Source: Oligoflexus sp.
GTDB taxonomy: Bacteria; Bdellovibrionota_B; Oligoflexia; Oligoflexales; Oligoflexaceae
Length of the DNA stretch: 64,000 nucleotides
Direction of reading: 5' to 3'
Assembly (NCBI GenBank): GCA_014377445.1
Contig: JACMPP010000086.1
Location: forward strand, 1 to 64,000
The translations under genes and the position numbers were made by a program. Below, one piece after another: positions 16,903 through 26,252 of this stretch (the stretch's first letter is position 1; every line of letters starts with the position of its first letter). The notes beneath the pieces are model-generated. The model was not told the origin of the DNA. It made no database searches and saw nothing but the letters and a program-made list of their open reading frames with translations.

Positions 16903-18527
16903 AAGAGAATCACGTCGCCGCGTTCGGCACTCTTGTCGGTGCTTTCCGCTGGTTCAGCTTCCTTGTTCTTGCCGCTATCCTTAGCCATTTGATCGGGCGT
17001 ATCAAAAATAAAGACTTCACTTGGTTTCGCCATCTGTGCCGCAGCAGAGATCGGCGCTGCCGCTTTTGGGGTTTCTACCGCCTTCAGCTCCACGCGTGTG
17101 GAGTGCGAAGCGGATGAACCCGCATCGCTTGGGAAGGAGCTTTGGCCCACTGCGATGCGACCGTAGGTATCGCTACGGGCTCCGGAGAGTTTGGACACCA
17201 TCTCTTCCGCCAGATTCGAGATCTGACGGATAGGGATGACGGCGGCTTCAATCTCCTGCTTCGTAATATCCTGGAACTGTAGGCTCAAAATAATGTGATC
17301 GATGTTGTGGGCGACAGATTTCGAACTGACCACCGAGGAATCCACGAGTTTGGAGAAGACCTCCGTCGACTCTTTCGCGGTCGTGAGCAGGCTTTTGACC
17401 GCCCGATCCACGCTGTCTTTCTTGTTCTCAGTCTTGACTCGGTTTTCATTGAGTGATTTCGAAATCGCTCCTACCGAATCGTTAACCTTGCCAACGATTT
17501 GGGTAATGTCGTTCGACGCCTGGTTGGTACGATCCGAGAGTTTGCGAACTTCCTCCGCAACGACGCTGAAACCACGACCATGCTCACCCGCTCGGGCCGC
17601 CTCAATCGCTGCGTTCAAAGCCAGGAGGTTGGTTTGATCCGAGATGTATTGAATGTCTTCAGTAATCTTATTGATCGTCGCTGTATTCTCAAGAATGGTC
17701 TGGATGGACTGGGAATAGTGGAAGTTCAATTTGCTGTTCTCGTCGAGCATCTCCGTCATGTCCTGAAGAAGCTTCAGAGCGACTGTGATTACACCGGATA
17801 AGGAGAGCTTGTCGTCGCCCTCGGCGGCTCCGCCGGAGAACTGCTTATTGATCTCGTTCGACTCGAGGAGGTTGCCCTGGGCCTTTTCATAGATAAACCG
17901 AACCTTGTCGCCGATTTCAATCGCAGACGTTTCGGTATGGTTGATGACGGTCGCCATCTGCTTTTGAATTTGAGGAATGAGCCCGAGGATATTGCGAAGC
18001 AGTTTTTCCTGGCTCGCCATATGCTCGTCACGAGCTGACAGGAGTGACTCGACTTCACGCAGGCGATCGGCTTGATGAAAGTCCGCTCGCGGTACCGACA
18101 TCTTTGATTTAAGACTGTCGAGTTCAATTTTGAGGCTGTTGAAGCTCGCGCGGGTCTGCACCAACTCCAGACTACGGGCCTTGAGATCCGAGTCCATTTC
18201 GCGGCGCGAATGATCCAGAAGGTCCTTCTCGCTTATCAGAGCTTCGCGCTCCAAAGCAAAGTCCTTATCCATCTTGCTCTTGAGGAGCAGAAACTTCTGC
18301 TCGGCAAGCTTGTCAATTTTCTTTTGGCTTGGGGCCCGCATCGTAGGAATCACTGCATCGCTGCTGCCTTCGGACAGCCAGACTTGAAGGAGCATGCAGC
18401 CCCACATGATAATGGCAAGTGTGGGCAATACGAAGGCCTTGTATTCAATCAACGGCGCAAAGCCGATGACAGCAGCTGGGACGAGTGCCATACTTGCGAT
18501 AAAAATTGGATCTCTTAAGAGCTTCAT
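16899..18527 (-). CDS. Methyl-accepting-chemotaxis-type signalling protein without periplasmic sensor
   Basis: A 542-aa protein. Two hydrophobic helices within residues ~8-50 are separated by only a few residues, so there is almost no periplasmic domain and no visible HAMP. A coiled-coil stretch leads to the MCP signalling hairpin, with the near-invariant [20 protein letters not shown] tip region. A ~90-residue Ser/Ala/Pro-rich tail follows. It probably senses an internal or membrane cue and signals to CheA/CheW, which are not in this window. ATG 18527 has GAGG 9 nt upstream; the track's TTG start is less likely. A sigma-28-like promoter lies at 18565-18591. Confidence 0.88.
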   Translation of the reverse strand: MKLLRDPIFIASMALVPAAVIGFAPLIEYKAFVLPTLAIIMWGCMLLQVWLSEGSSDAVIPTMRAPSQKKIDKLAEQKFLLLKSKMDKDFALEREALISEKDLLDHSRREMDSDLKARSLELVQTRASFNSLKIELDSLKSKMSVPRADFHQADRLREVESLLSARDEHMASQEKLLRNILGLIPQIQKQMATVINHTETSAIEIGDKVRFIYEKAQGNLLESNEINKQFSGGAAEGDDKLSLSGVITVALKLLQDMTEMLDENSKLNFHYSQSIQTILENTATINKITEDIQYISDQTNLLALNAAIEAARAGEHGRGFSVVAEEVRKLSDRTNQASNDITQIVGKVNDSVGAISKSLNENRVKTENKKDSVDRAVKSLLTTAKESTEVFSKLVDSSVVSSKSVAHNIDHIILSLQFQDITKQEIEAAVIPIRQISNLAEEMVSKLSGARSDTYGRIAVGQSSFPSDAGSSASHSTRVELKAVETPKAAAPISAAAQMAKPSEVFIFDTPDQMAKDSGKNKEAEPAESTDKSAERGDVILF

Positions 18528-18564
18528 GCGCATGGGCCTCAACAAAGGGTCTCTGATGTATAGC

Positions 18565-18591
18565 TCTTCGGCGTTCGAGCCTAAGTCTTGA
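18565..18591 (-). promoter_or_regulatory. Sigma-28 (FliA)-like promoter of the chemoreceptor-like gene
   Basis: Minus strand: TCAAGACT-N11-GCCGAAGA against the FliA consensus TAAAGTTT-N11-GCCGATAA, with exact spacing and 6 of 8 matches in the -10 box. It is ~38 nt upstream of the chosen ATG. The -10 resembles that of the flagellin site (GACGAAGA). Chemotaxis genes are usual sigma-28 targets. Confidence 0.5.
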
Positions 18592-18671
18592 TTTTTTTAG
18601 AATATGGAAGCTTTGCGAATGGAGGGAGTGAGGCGAAACCACTGAGGGATTGCAGGACTTTTACCGAACAA

Positions 18672-21041
18672 TCATTTTTTCCAAAGACCTTCCAGTTCCG
18701 TCTGCCGACCGTCGAGGCGAGCCTTGGCAAAACGAACTTCAGCCATCTTCGGATCGGCTTTGGCCACGAGGAGAGTCCATATCTTGCGGGCGGCTTCTAC
18801 GCTTCCCTCTTTCTGCGCCTGCTCAGCCAGATTCCAATAGATAGGAACTGTGGCCGCATCCATCGGCAGATAATCGCGTTTAAGATATTTCTCAACCAAC
18901 TCGGATTTTTTCAGTCGGGAATGATTGGCCTCGTATTCCATAAGGGCATAGGCGCAATCGGTTTCAAAACGCAAAAGATCTTTGAGATAGCGATCAACAA
19001 AGCCATCGGCGCTCAACAAAACCTCGTCGGGAACATTCTTTTTATCCGAGAGGCTTTGCAAAAGGGGATAGACCATATCGCAGCCGACTGAAATATCATC
19101 TTCAGTCCAGCGCAGGGCTTGCTTCAAGACCCAGGGAAAGAAGACGTCCCGCCCAGCTGTATCCATGATGCGATCGATGGCTAGGTTGATGGAAGCCTGC
19201 TTTTCAAAGAAGACGCCGTCACGGATAAAACCATCGTTGATCCCTTTGAGCTTCTTCAGCCAGTCGCCTCTTTGCTTGGCCGGTTTTGAGGCGGCAAGCT
19301 CCGCATAGGCTATGGCCAATCTCAACTTTCCAAGGTTTTCGAGCGTCGAGCTCTCATAGGCTTTGATGAAGGGTTCTGATTTTTCGGTCTGATGAATATC
19401 GACATAAGCGGCAAAGAGCTTCTTCGCCAACTCATCGGAGACCTTGGGATAGAGGGCTTGTCTGGTCTTCTCAAAGAACAAAACCGCACCATGGGAATCA
19501 TTTTTGGCAAAATACGGCTCAATGGCAGTCGATTGAACCTCCCGGAGCGGATCCACCAGAGTCTGCAGCAGACCCGAATCAGGATAGAGCTGGGCAAAGC
19601 GACGGACGCGCTCCACCATATCCGCGTTGCGTTCATGCTGAGCATAGGAAGCGGTTTCACAGGTCCAGGCGATCTCCTGCGCCACAGTTGGTATCTTGTC
19701 CAATTGATCTTTGATCTCGGCGAGGAGTTCGCGCGCATGCTTGATGTTATTGCCTTCGTAAAACGGCAGTTCCAGACAGGCAAGGCGAATCTTGGCGTAA
19801 TTCTCGGAGATATGCCCCCGGAACTCCTGCACATGGCTGAAGTAGGCGAGCTTGGCTTTTTCATTGTTGTGTTCGGCGAGATAGCTGTCTGCAATGCGAA
19901 GCGAGGCGAGGGCCTGCATATTCTCATCGAGAACTTCCTGAGATCGCGGCAGCGTCATACCCTGGAGAGCGTATTGGAAGTTCTTGCGCGATTCCTCGAA
20001 GCGTCCCATCCAAAAGAGCGACTCACCGCGCAGAGCGTATTGCGTGGGCTTGATCCGACGATACTCGGAATCCAACTTATTTGCGGCGTCGTAGACCTCT
20101 TCGGCCAGTTCGAAGTTATTCAGGGCAAAGTAGATGTCGCCCACCCGCGCGAAGAGGGAGCCGGAGGTGGCGGGATCAACGTCCTGACGAAGGGTGAGAT
20201 CGATCTCCCGCACGGCTTCGAGGTAATCGTGATTCTTTATATAGGTCTCGGCCAACATTCGATGGAAGTCGCGACGGTGCTCAAAGCGCCCGGTCTTGCG
20301 CAAATAATCGAGGCCTGAGGTTGCAGCGCCAACGACACCGGCCCAACGTTCGTAGTTATAGAGAACAGTGGCTTGATTGTAGTAGGCGTCAGGCGCCACC
20401 TTGTCGAGCAAGGCATCGGGAATATCTTTTTTCGTGTTGAAGGCGGCCGAGAGGAAGGCGTTGCCGTTCACAAAATCCTGACGAAGCTCCGGCAGGTCAT
20501 ACTTTTTCCCATGGGCCAGCCAGTAGTCATAGGCCTTGTAGAGAAAGGCCGAAGCGATGAAATAGTCATTTCTTCGATGATAGGGATAGGTTTTGCCATA
20601 ACGGGCCCGACCGCTCAACCAGGTAGCGCGCGCATCTTCGTATTTGCCTTCCAGAAAATTCACGCGTCCGGAATTCAAATGTTGAATCGCCCGTCCATCG
20701 CCCATGGTCACGGGAAAGTATTCTTTGAGGCGCTCAGGATTGCGTTCCAATTGAATTTCGAAGGTCTGTATGGGGATCGTGGTTGGATAACGCCAGAAGA
20801 TCTCTTTGGAATTGCTTCGCGTTTCATCCTTCATATCGAAATCCCCAATGAAGGTGAAATTTCGCACGATCTCATCCGCCGTCGGTTTCCGCGGGGCAGA
20901 CTTGGGTTTGTCCTTCTCTTTGACCGCTTTGTGGTTTTTACCAAAGGCTCCTACGCTCCAGGAACATAGGAGAAAGAGATAGATCGATTTGATGAAGAAG
21001 GCTTTCAAGTTCGTGAGACCCCTCAACTGTCTTATGGTCAT
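18672..21041 (-). CDS. Exported TPR-repeat protein downstream of flbD
   Basis: A 789-aa protein with an N-terminal signal sequence (LKAFFIKSIYLFLLCSWSVG) and a long helical solenoid with repeated TPR-like units (ARVGDIYFALNNFELAEEVY; YALRGESLFWMGRFEESRK). It is probably periplasmic. The operon with flbD (30-nt gap) and its similarity in size and build to the TPR protein heading the flagellar operon suggest a motility or envelope assembly role. ATG 21041 has no clear ribosome site. A TTG at residue 12, with GAGGGG about 10 nt before it, would give a more compact signal peptide. Specific function is not recognised. Confidence 0.82.
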   Translation of the reverse strand: MTIRQLRGLTNLKAFFIKSIYLFLLCSWSVGAFGKNHKAVKEKDKPKSAPRKPTADEIVRNFTFIGDFDMKDETRSNSKEIFWRYPTTIPIQTFEIQLERNPERLKEYFPVTMGDGRAIQHLNSGRVNFLEGKYEDARATWLSGRARYGKTYPYHRRNDYFIASAFLYKAYDYWLAHGKKYDLPELRQDFVNGNAFLSAAFNTKKDIPDALLDKVAPDAYYNQATVLYNYERWAGVVGAATSGLDYLRKTGRFEHRRDFHRMLAETYIKNHDYLEAVREIDLTLRQDVDPATSGSLFARVGDIYFALNNFELAEEVYDAANKLDSEYRRIKPTQYALRGESLFWMGRFEESRKNFQYALQGMTLPRSQEVLDENMQALASLRIADSYLAEHNNEKAKLAYFSHVQEFRGHISENYAKIRLACLELPFYEGNNIKHARELLAEIKDQLDKIPTVAQEIAWTCETASYAQHERNADMVERVRRFAQLYPDSGLLQTLVDPLREVQSTAIEPYFAKNDSHGAVLFFEKTRQALYPKVSDELAKKLFAAYVDIHQTEKSEPFIKAYESSTLENLGKLRLAIAYAELAASKPAKQRGDWLKKLKGINDGFIRDGVFFEKQASINLAIDRIMDTAGRDVFFPWVLKQALRWTEDDISVGCDMVYPLLQSLSDKKNVPDEVLLSADGFVDRYLKDLLRFETDCAYALMEYEANHSRLKKSELVEKYLKRDYLPMDAATVPIYWNLAEQAQKEGSVEAARKIWTLLVAKADPKMAEVRFAKARLDGRQTELEGLWKK

Positions 21042-21071
21042 GGGGGGTATCGGCAGAAGCCGAAGCTTTAC

Positions 21072-21287
21072 TTAAGGTATAGGAGCTGGGGTCGGCTCCT
21101 GGGAGCGCCTGAAGACCGTGGCTTGATAGGTCAAAACCGCCTCGGACAAGACATCCAGACTTTCTTTGACCATGACTGATTCACCATTGGTGAAGAATAT
21201 AAGGGTATCGGGAACCGCCTCTATGTACTTGACCGTCTCGAGATTCACAAGAATTTTCTGATTGTTCAATTTGGTCAGCAGTATCAT
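21072..21287 (-). CDS. flbD: Flagellar protein FlbD
   Basis: A 71-aa protein matching the small FlbD family: MILLTKLNNQKILVNLETV, then ETV-type IEAVPDTLIFFTNGES and VMVKESLDV. In spirochaetes and other bacteria flbD sits in motility operons beside motA/motB or hook genes, and its function is poorly defined. It is unrelated to the Caulobacter regulator of the same name. AGGGGG lies 8 nt before the ATG. Here it heads a two-gene unit with the TPR protein. Confidence 0.85.
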   Translation of the reverse strand: MILLTKLNNQKILVNLETVKYIEAVPDTLIFFTNGESVMVKESLDVLSEAVLTYQATVFRRSQEPTPAPIP

Positions 21288-21363
21288 GGAAGAGCCCCCT
21301 GAGAATCGTCGATGAGACCTATCCCTGATTCAGCCCTTAGGAACTGGCAGAGAGGCTGTGCTT

Positions 21364-21393
21364 ATGGTACGGTCTTGCTCCTTATCGAGTCAA
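21364..21393 (-). promoter_or_regulatory. Candidate sigma-70 promoter of flbD-TPR
   Basis: Minus strand TTGACT-N18-TACCAT, in the divergent flbD/prfB gap, about 75 nt upstream of the flbD ATG. No sigma-54 or sigma-28 match was found here. Confidence 0.3.
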
Positions 21394-21418
21394 CAATCCG
21401 GATAGAAGGAATACTCTT

Positions 21419-22547
21419 ATGCAAATAGACGTTTTGTTAAACCGCGCCAAAGAAGCATCCGTGAAATACGATCGCGTATGGAGGTTTCTTTGACGTCCCT
21501 CGCAAAGAGCAAGAACTCCAGGACATCGAAGCTGAGATAGATGCGCGCGCCGACTTCTGGTCCAACCCGACACTCTCAGCTCCCATCCTCAAACGCAAAC
21601 GCGCTGTAGAACTCGCTTTGACTCGAGCCAAACAACTTACAGCCAACCAGGAAGATTTAAAAGTCGCTCTCGAACTCGCGGGAGAAGGCGAAGACGACTA
21701 TCTCGTCGAGGCTGAATCGCTGGTCATTCGTCTTGAGACAGAGCTTCAGGCTTTGGAAATTCAGTCCCTGCTCTCAGGCGAACTGGATACCAACGATGCC
21801 CTCGTAACGATCAACTCCGGCGCTGGCGGAACCGAGTCCTGTGACTGGGCTTCGATGCTCTTCCGCATGTACATTCGTTTTGCGGAACGCAAAGGCTGGA
21901 CGACCGAAATTCACGATATTCAGGAAGGCGAGGAAGCCGGCATCAAGAGCGCCACGATCGAAGTGAAGGGCATGTATGCCTTCGGTCTGCTTAAATCCGA
22001 ATCCGGCGTACACCGTCTGGTCCGCGTGAGCCCTTACGATTCCAACGCCCGTCGCCACACGTCTTTCGCTTCGATCTTCGTCTCGGCAATGGTCGACGAT
22101 GAGATCGATATCGATCTCAACGAATCCGATATCAAGGTCGACACCTATCGCGCCTCAGGTGCCGGTGGACAGCACGTTAACCGAACCGATTCCGCGGTGC
22201 GTATGACCCACATGCCCTCCGGCATCGTGGTTGCGAGTCAGCAGCACAGATCCCAGCATCAGAACCGGGATCAGTGTTTGAAGATGCTCAAATCGAAACT
22301 TTACGAGAAAGAAGTCGATGAGCGCAAAAAGGCCGCAGCCGTGATTGAGGGTACTAAATCGGATGTAAGCTTTGGTAGCCAGATTCGCTCCTACGTCCTA
22401 CATCCCTACAAGCTGGTGAAAGACCATCGCACGGATGTTGAGAACTTCAGCCCGGATGAGGTCATGGATGGAGCGATCGAACCGTTTATAAACGAGTTCC
22501 TTGCCCAGCTTCACGCTCAAACGCACGTTCAACAGCCGCCCGCTTAA
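21419..22547 (+). CDS. prfB: Peptide chain release factor 2, expressed by programmed +1 frameshift
   Basis: RF2 releases peptides at UGA and UAA. The track shows only the downstream part (21618-22547). The real gene starts at ATG 21419 (AGGA 8 nt upstream), reads 24 codons, meets in-frame TGA at 21491-21493 and continues in the +1 frame, giving a 375-aa protein (E. coli RF2 is 365). The peptidyl-release motif GGQ is intact (ASGAGGQHVNRTDSA). The stop-codon-recognition tripeptide is SPY instead of the common SPF, a substitution I recall from some other phyla. Autoregulation follows from the frameshift: low RF2 favours slippage and more RF2. Confidence 0.95.
21480..21493 (+). promoter_or_regulatory. 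prfB programmed +1 frameshift site
   Basis: GGAGG (21480-21484), then TTT, then CTT-TGA-C. This is the classic arrangement of an internal Shine-Dalgarno three bases before the slippery CUU followed by UGA. The zero frame ends WRFL-stop; +1 slippage continues DVPRKEQEL, which aligns with the RF2 N-terminal domain. Confidence 0.93.
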
Positions 22548-22617
22548 TGCTTTCGTGAATTTCAATGTGCGCTTTCCTTTCCAGCAGCGGCTTTGGTCGC
22601 TTCAAAGCATCTACAGG

Positions 22618-22647
22618 ACCAGGCTTTTCAAAGGAGCCTGGTTCTCT
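22618..22647 (+). terminator. Probable prfB terminator
   Basis: ACCAGGCT-tttcaaagg-AGCCTGGT forms an 8-bp perfect stem followed by TCTCT. The T-run is imperfect. It lies 70 nt after the prfB stop. The surrounding 379-nt gap (22548-22926) contains this hairpin, the prkA promoter candidate and a long leader, and no credible gene. Confidence 0.55.
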
Positions 22648-22675
22648 CCCACAGCTAAGCCCCTAAATTCATTTT

Positions 22676-22704
22676 TTGACTTGCCGTTTCTTCCTAGATA
22701 TTCT
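22676..22704 (+). promoter_or_regulatory. Candidate sigma-70-family promoter of the prkA operon
   Basis: TTGACT-N17-TATTCT with ideal spacing. It would give a 5' leader of about 215 nt before the prkA ATG, long enough for post-transcriptional control. In enterobacteria the orthologous operon is RpoS- and nitrogen-regulated; no sigma-54 match is visible here. Confidence 0.45.
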
Positions 22705-22926
22705 GATCAAGGAGGGCCAAGAGAACGTTACTCCTTCATATCCCGAGGCTATTCAGGGTCAGTTCTCGCATTAGAACGTCAGGACCGCGGACTAGGCTGA
22801 CATCCAGGTAGCTTTTGAATTTCTGTTTCTCTTTATCCCTATCGAGTTTTGAGTCGTCAGTCTTTCCAGCTACGATTCAATAAAGTCTTAGACAACGTTT
22901 TCGTACACTACGAGCGAGGGGCTAGC

Positions 22927-24990
22927 ATGGATGCGAGCAAATTAATCAGCGCCGTTACCAAACATGAATTTAATGACCAGTACAAGGAATTGCACTGGTC
23001 AGGAAATTTCCGTCAGTACCTGGACCTTGTGATCGAACAGCCGGCGGTGGCCCGCACAGCTTTTCAACGTGTCTATGACATGATCAGCAGCTACGGGTAT
23101 GAGACTTACACCGAATATAAAAAAGAGATGTACCACTGGCGTTTCTTTGATGATCCCTTGGATCACGGTAAAGACGCGGTTTTTGGCCTCGACATCCACT
23201 TGAACAAACTCGTGAATGTCTTCAAGGCCGGTGCAGCGAAGTACGGCCCTGAAAAACGCGTTATTCTCCTTCACGGACCGGTTGGTTCGGCGAAGTCGAC
23301 GATTGCCCGCATGCTGAAGAAAGGCCTCCAGGCCTACTCCGCGACACCTGCAGGCGCTCTCTACACTTACGAGTGGACGAACATCGCTGACATCCTGAGC
23401 ATGGACAACACCATGTCCTGCCCCATGCATGAAGAGCCTTTGCACCTCATCCCGAGCGACCGTCGCAAGTCGGTGCTCGACCTTCTCAACAAGAATCGCG
23501 ACCGCGGTGAAGCCGTCTATATTGAGGGCGATCTCTGCCCCGCTTGTCGTTATGTCTACAACCATCTGATGGAACACTATAAAGGCGATTGGGAATCCGT
23601 CGTGTCCAAGCACATCGGAGTGAAGCGCCTGATCCTGTCTGAGCAAGACCGTATCGGTATAGGCACATTCCAGCCGAAAGATGAGAAGAACCAGGATTCG
23701 ACCGAACTCACCGGGGACTTGAACTACCGGAAGATCGCTCAATACGGTTCTGACTCGGACCCTCGTGCCTTCAACTTCGACGGTGAGTTCAACATCGCCA
23801 ACCGCGGTATCATTGAATTCGTCGAAGTCCTGAAACTCGACGTGGCCTTTCTCTACGATCTACTGACCGCGAGCCAGGAACATAAGATCAAGCCTAAGAA
23901 ATTCGCCCAGTGCGATATCGATGAGGTCATCATCGGTCACACCAACGAGCCGGAATTCCGTAAGCTCCAGAGCAACGAATTCATGGAAGCGCTCCGTGAC
24001 CGTACGGTGAAGATCGATATCCCCTACATTACGCGCCTCGATAAAGAAGTTGAGATCTACAAGAAAGACTTCAACTCGAGCACCGTTCCTCACATTCACA
24101 TTGCCCCTCATACCCTTGAGATGGCATCCATGTGGGCGATCCTGACCCGTCTTGAGGAGCCGAAGAAGGCCAACCTCACGATCATTCAGAAGCTCAAGCT
24201 CTATAATGGGAAGTCGATCCCAGGCTTCACCGAAGACAACGTGAAGGAACTTCGTAAGGAGACCGTCCGTGAAGGTCTAGAAGGTATCAGCCCTCGTTAC
24301 ATTCAGGACAAGATCTCGAACTCCCTCGTGACCGACCGAGGCACAGGATGTTTGAACCCATTCATTCTCCTGAATGAAATGGATTCGGGTCTGAAGAACC
24401 ACTCGTTGATCCGCGACGAAGAGATTCGTAAACGCTATCGCGAGCTCCTCAGCATCGTGAAGATGGAATACGAAGATATCGTCAAACACGAAGTGCAACG
24501 TGCGATCTCGGCTGACGACAGCGCTATCGAGAAGCTCTGCGGCAACTACATCGACAATGTCAAGGCCTACACTCAGAAGGAAAAAGTCAAAAACCCCTAC
24601 ACGGGTGAGACCGAAGAGCCGGAAGAGCGCCTGATGCGTTCGATCGAAGAGAAGATCGACATTCCTGAGTCTCGCAAAGATGACTTCCGCCGTGAAATCA
24701 TGAACTACATCGGCGCCTTGGCTCTCGATGGAAAAGTCTTTGATTTCCGTATGAACGAACGTCTCCACAAGGCCTTGGAACTCAAACTCTTCGAAGACCA
24801 AAAAGATACGATCAAGCTCACCAGTCTCGTGTCCAGCGTGGTTGATAAAGAAGCTCAAGCAAAGATCGACGTCGTCAAAAACCGTCTGATCAAAAACTAC
24901 GGCTACTGTGAAATCTGCGCCAACGATGCCCTGGGCTTTGTAGCCAGCGTCTTTGCCCGCGGTGACGTTATGAAAAAAGACAAGAAATAA
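22927..24990 (+). CDS. prkA: PrkA-type serine protein kinase / AAA+ protein
   Basis: A 687-aa protein of the PrkA (YeaG) family, an AAA+-like ATPase with serine-kinase activity linked to sporulation in Bacillus and to starvation and stress survival in enterobacteria. Walker A is GPVGSAKS near residue 118. The [12 protein letters not shown] and CPACRYVYN Cys motifs and the C-terminal PrkA domain are present. ATG 22927 is chosen because GAGGGG lies 6 nt upstream and the [10 protein letters not shown] start fits the family; the track start is 26 codons earlier. It is followed by DUF444 and SpoVR genes, the conserved three-gene module. Confidence 0.95.
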   Translation: MDASKLISAVTKHEFNDQYKELHWSGNFRQYLDLVIEQPAVARTAFQRVYDMISSYGYETYTEYKKEMYHWRFFDDPLDHGKDAVFGLDIHLNKLVNVFKAGAAKYGPEKRVILLHGPVGSAKSTIARMLKKGLQAYSATPAGALYTYEWTNIADILSMDNTMSCPMHEEPLHLIPSDRRKSVLDLLNKNRDRGEAVYIEGDLCPACRYVYNHLMEHYKGDWESVVSKHIGVKRLILSEQDRIGIGTFQPKDEKNQDSTELTGDLNYRKIAQYGSDSDPRAFNFDGEFNIANRGIIEFVEVLKLDVAFLYDLLTASQEHKIKPKKFAQCDIDEVIIGHTNEPEFRKLQSNEFMEALRDRTVKIDIPYITRLDKEVEIYKKDFNSSTVPHIHIAPHTLEMASMWAILTRLEEPKKANLTIIQKLKLYNGKSIPGFTEDNVKELRKETVREGLEGISPRYIQDKISNSLVTDRGTGCLNPFILLNEMDSGLKNHSLIRDEEIRKRYRELLSIVKMEYEDIVKHEVQRAISADDSAIEKLCGNYIDNVKAYTQKEKVKNPYTGETEEPEERLMRSIEEKIDIPESRKDDFRREIMNYIGALALDGKVFDFRMNERLHKALELKLFEDQKDTIKLTSLVSSVVDKEAQAKIDVVKNRLIKNYGYCEICANDALGFVASVFARGDVMKKDKK

Positions 24991-25003
24991 TCTTGGGCAG
25001 CCT

Positions 25004-25028
25004 GGGGGGTGATTCATCTTCACCCCCC
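25004..25028 (+). repeat. Strong intercistronic hairpin between prkA and yeaH
   Basis: GGGGGGTGA-ttcatct-TCACCCCCC, a perfect 9-bp GC-rich stem 13 nt after the prkA stop. No T-run follows, so it is more likely to block 3' exonucleases or set differential expression than to terminate. Confidence 0.6.
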
Positions 25029-25102
25029 GCCTCTAGGGTGTGGTATCCCGGGAATGCTGCCTTCCTCGGATCTCCCACCCTCTATGCCCCCAAGCTACAT
25101 GA

Positions 25103-25119
25103 GTTATCTGGCAGATAAC
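25103..25119. repeat. Perfect inverted repeat ahead of yeaH
   Basis: GTTATCT-ggc-AGATAAC, 7-bp arms, ending 32 nt before the yeaH ATG. It could be an operator of an internal promoter or a second RNA hairpin. No clear -35/-10 pair surrounds it. Confidence 0.4.
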
Positions 25120-25151
25120 GCGCAGCTAATAAGCGCCAATGGGGGAATCCA

Positions 25152-26249
25152 ATGGATTCAGATCTGAACCGATTCCGCAAAATTGTCCGCGGTAAAATCA
25201 AAAAAGAACTCAGACGTTTTATTTCCAGCGGTGACCTTGTCGGTCGTCAGGGCAATAAACGAGTCACTATTCCCCTCCCCCGCATCGACATCCCTCACTT
25301 CAGCTTTGGCAACGGAGAAAAGGGTGGCGTGGGCCAGGGCGAAGGGGAGGTCGGCGAGGAAGTGGGCCAAGGCCAACCGAAGCCGGGCGAAGGCGAAGCG
25401 GGCGATCAAGCCGGTGAACATACCCTCGAAGTCGATGTATCGCTCGAAGAACTCGCAGCCATCCTCAGCGAAGAGCTCGAGCTTCCGAACATCGAGCCCA
25501 AGGGCAAAGAGAACATTGAAGACAAAAAATATAAGTACTCAGGCATTCAGCGCCAAGGGCCTGAATCGCTTCGACACTTCAAACGTACTTATAAGGAAGC
25601 GCTGCGCCGCAGTATTTCCAGCGGCGATTACAATCCAGAAAATCCGATCATCATCCCGGTGAAGGAGGATCGACGTTTCCGCTCCTATCGCATCACCCAT
25701 GAGAAGACGGCCAACGCCGTGATTCTCTACATGATGGATGTATCCGGTTCGATGGGCGACGAGCAAAAAGAGATCGTCCGTCTGACAGCATTCTGGCTCG
25801 ATACCTGGCTCAGTACGCAGTACAAGGGGCTGGAACGTCGTTACATCATCCATGACGCAACAGCCCGTGAAGTCGATTCGGATACCTTCTACAAAACGAA
25901 GGAATCAGGCGGAACGCTTATCAGCTCGGCCTACAAGCTGGCCCTGAAAATGATCGAAGACCACTTCAACCCCAGCGAGTGGAACATCTACCTTTTTCAC
26001 TTCTCGGATGGTGATAACTGGTCGGGCAACGACACGGCCGACTGTATGAAGATCATTGAGACGAACCTTCTTCCCATCTCCAATCTCTTTGCTTATGGCC
26101 AAGTCGAGTCGCGTTATGGTTCCGGTCAATTCCTGAGGGATCTTCATAAGCACTTTGGAGAAGGCAACGAACAGATCACGACCTGCCAGATCAAAGACAG
26201 AGAATCGATCATGGACGCCCTAAAAGTCTTCCTAGGGAAGGGGAAATAA
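25152..26249 (+). CDS. yeaH: DUF444 (YeaH-type) von Willebrand factor A protein
   Basis: A 365-aa protein of the DUF444/YeaH family, found with PrkA and SpoVR. Residues ~55-95 are a Gly/Glu-rich disordered linker. From ~190 a vWA domain begins with a MIDAS motif ([14 protein letters not shown]), with the later metal ligand region [10 protein letters not shown] and [11 protein letters not shown]. It probably acts as an adaptor or target of PrkA in the cytosol. GGGGGA lies before the ATG. spoVR starts 4 nt after its stop. Confidence 0.93.
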   Translation: MDSDLNRFRKIVRGKIKKELRRFISSGDLVGRQGNKRVTIPLPRIDIPHFSFGNGEKGGVGQGEGEVGEEVGQGQPKPGEGEAGDQAGEHTLEVDVSLEELAAILSEELELPNIEPKGKENIEDKKYKYSGIQRQGPESLRHFKRTYKEALRRSISSGDYNPENPIIIPVKEDRRFRSYRITHEKTANAVILYMMDVSGSMGDEQKEIVRLTAFWLDTWLSTQYKGLERRYIIHDATAREVDSDTFYKTKESGGTLISSAYKLALKMIEDHFNPSEWNIYLFHFSDGDNWSGNDTADCMKIIETNLLPISNLFAYGQVESRYGSGQFLRDLHKHFGEGNEQITTCQIKDRESIMDALKVFLGKGK

Positions 26250-26252
26250 CCT

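Noticed and set aside
21618-22547. prfB as a 309-aa truncated gene or a pseudogene caused by the TGA at 21491
   Set aside because: The TGA is part of a textbook +1 frameshift site and the upstream frame matches RF2.
22501-22800. 99-aa plus-strand ORF after prfB
   Set aside because: It starts inside prfB, runs through the terminator hairpin and promoter candidate, and shows no domain.
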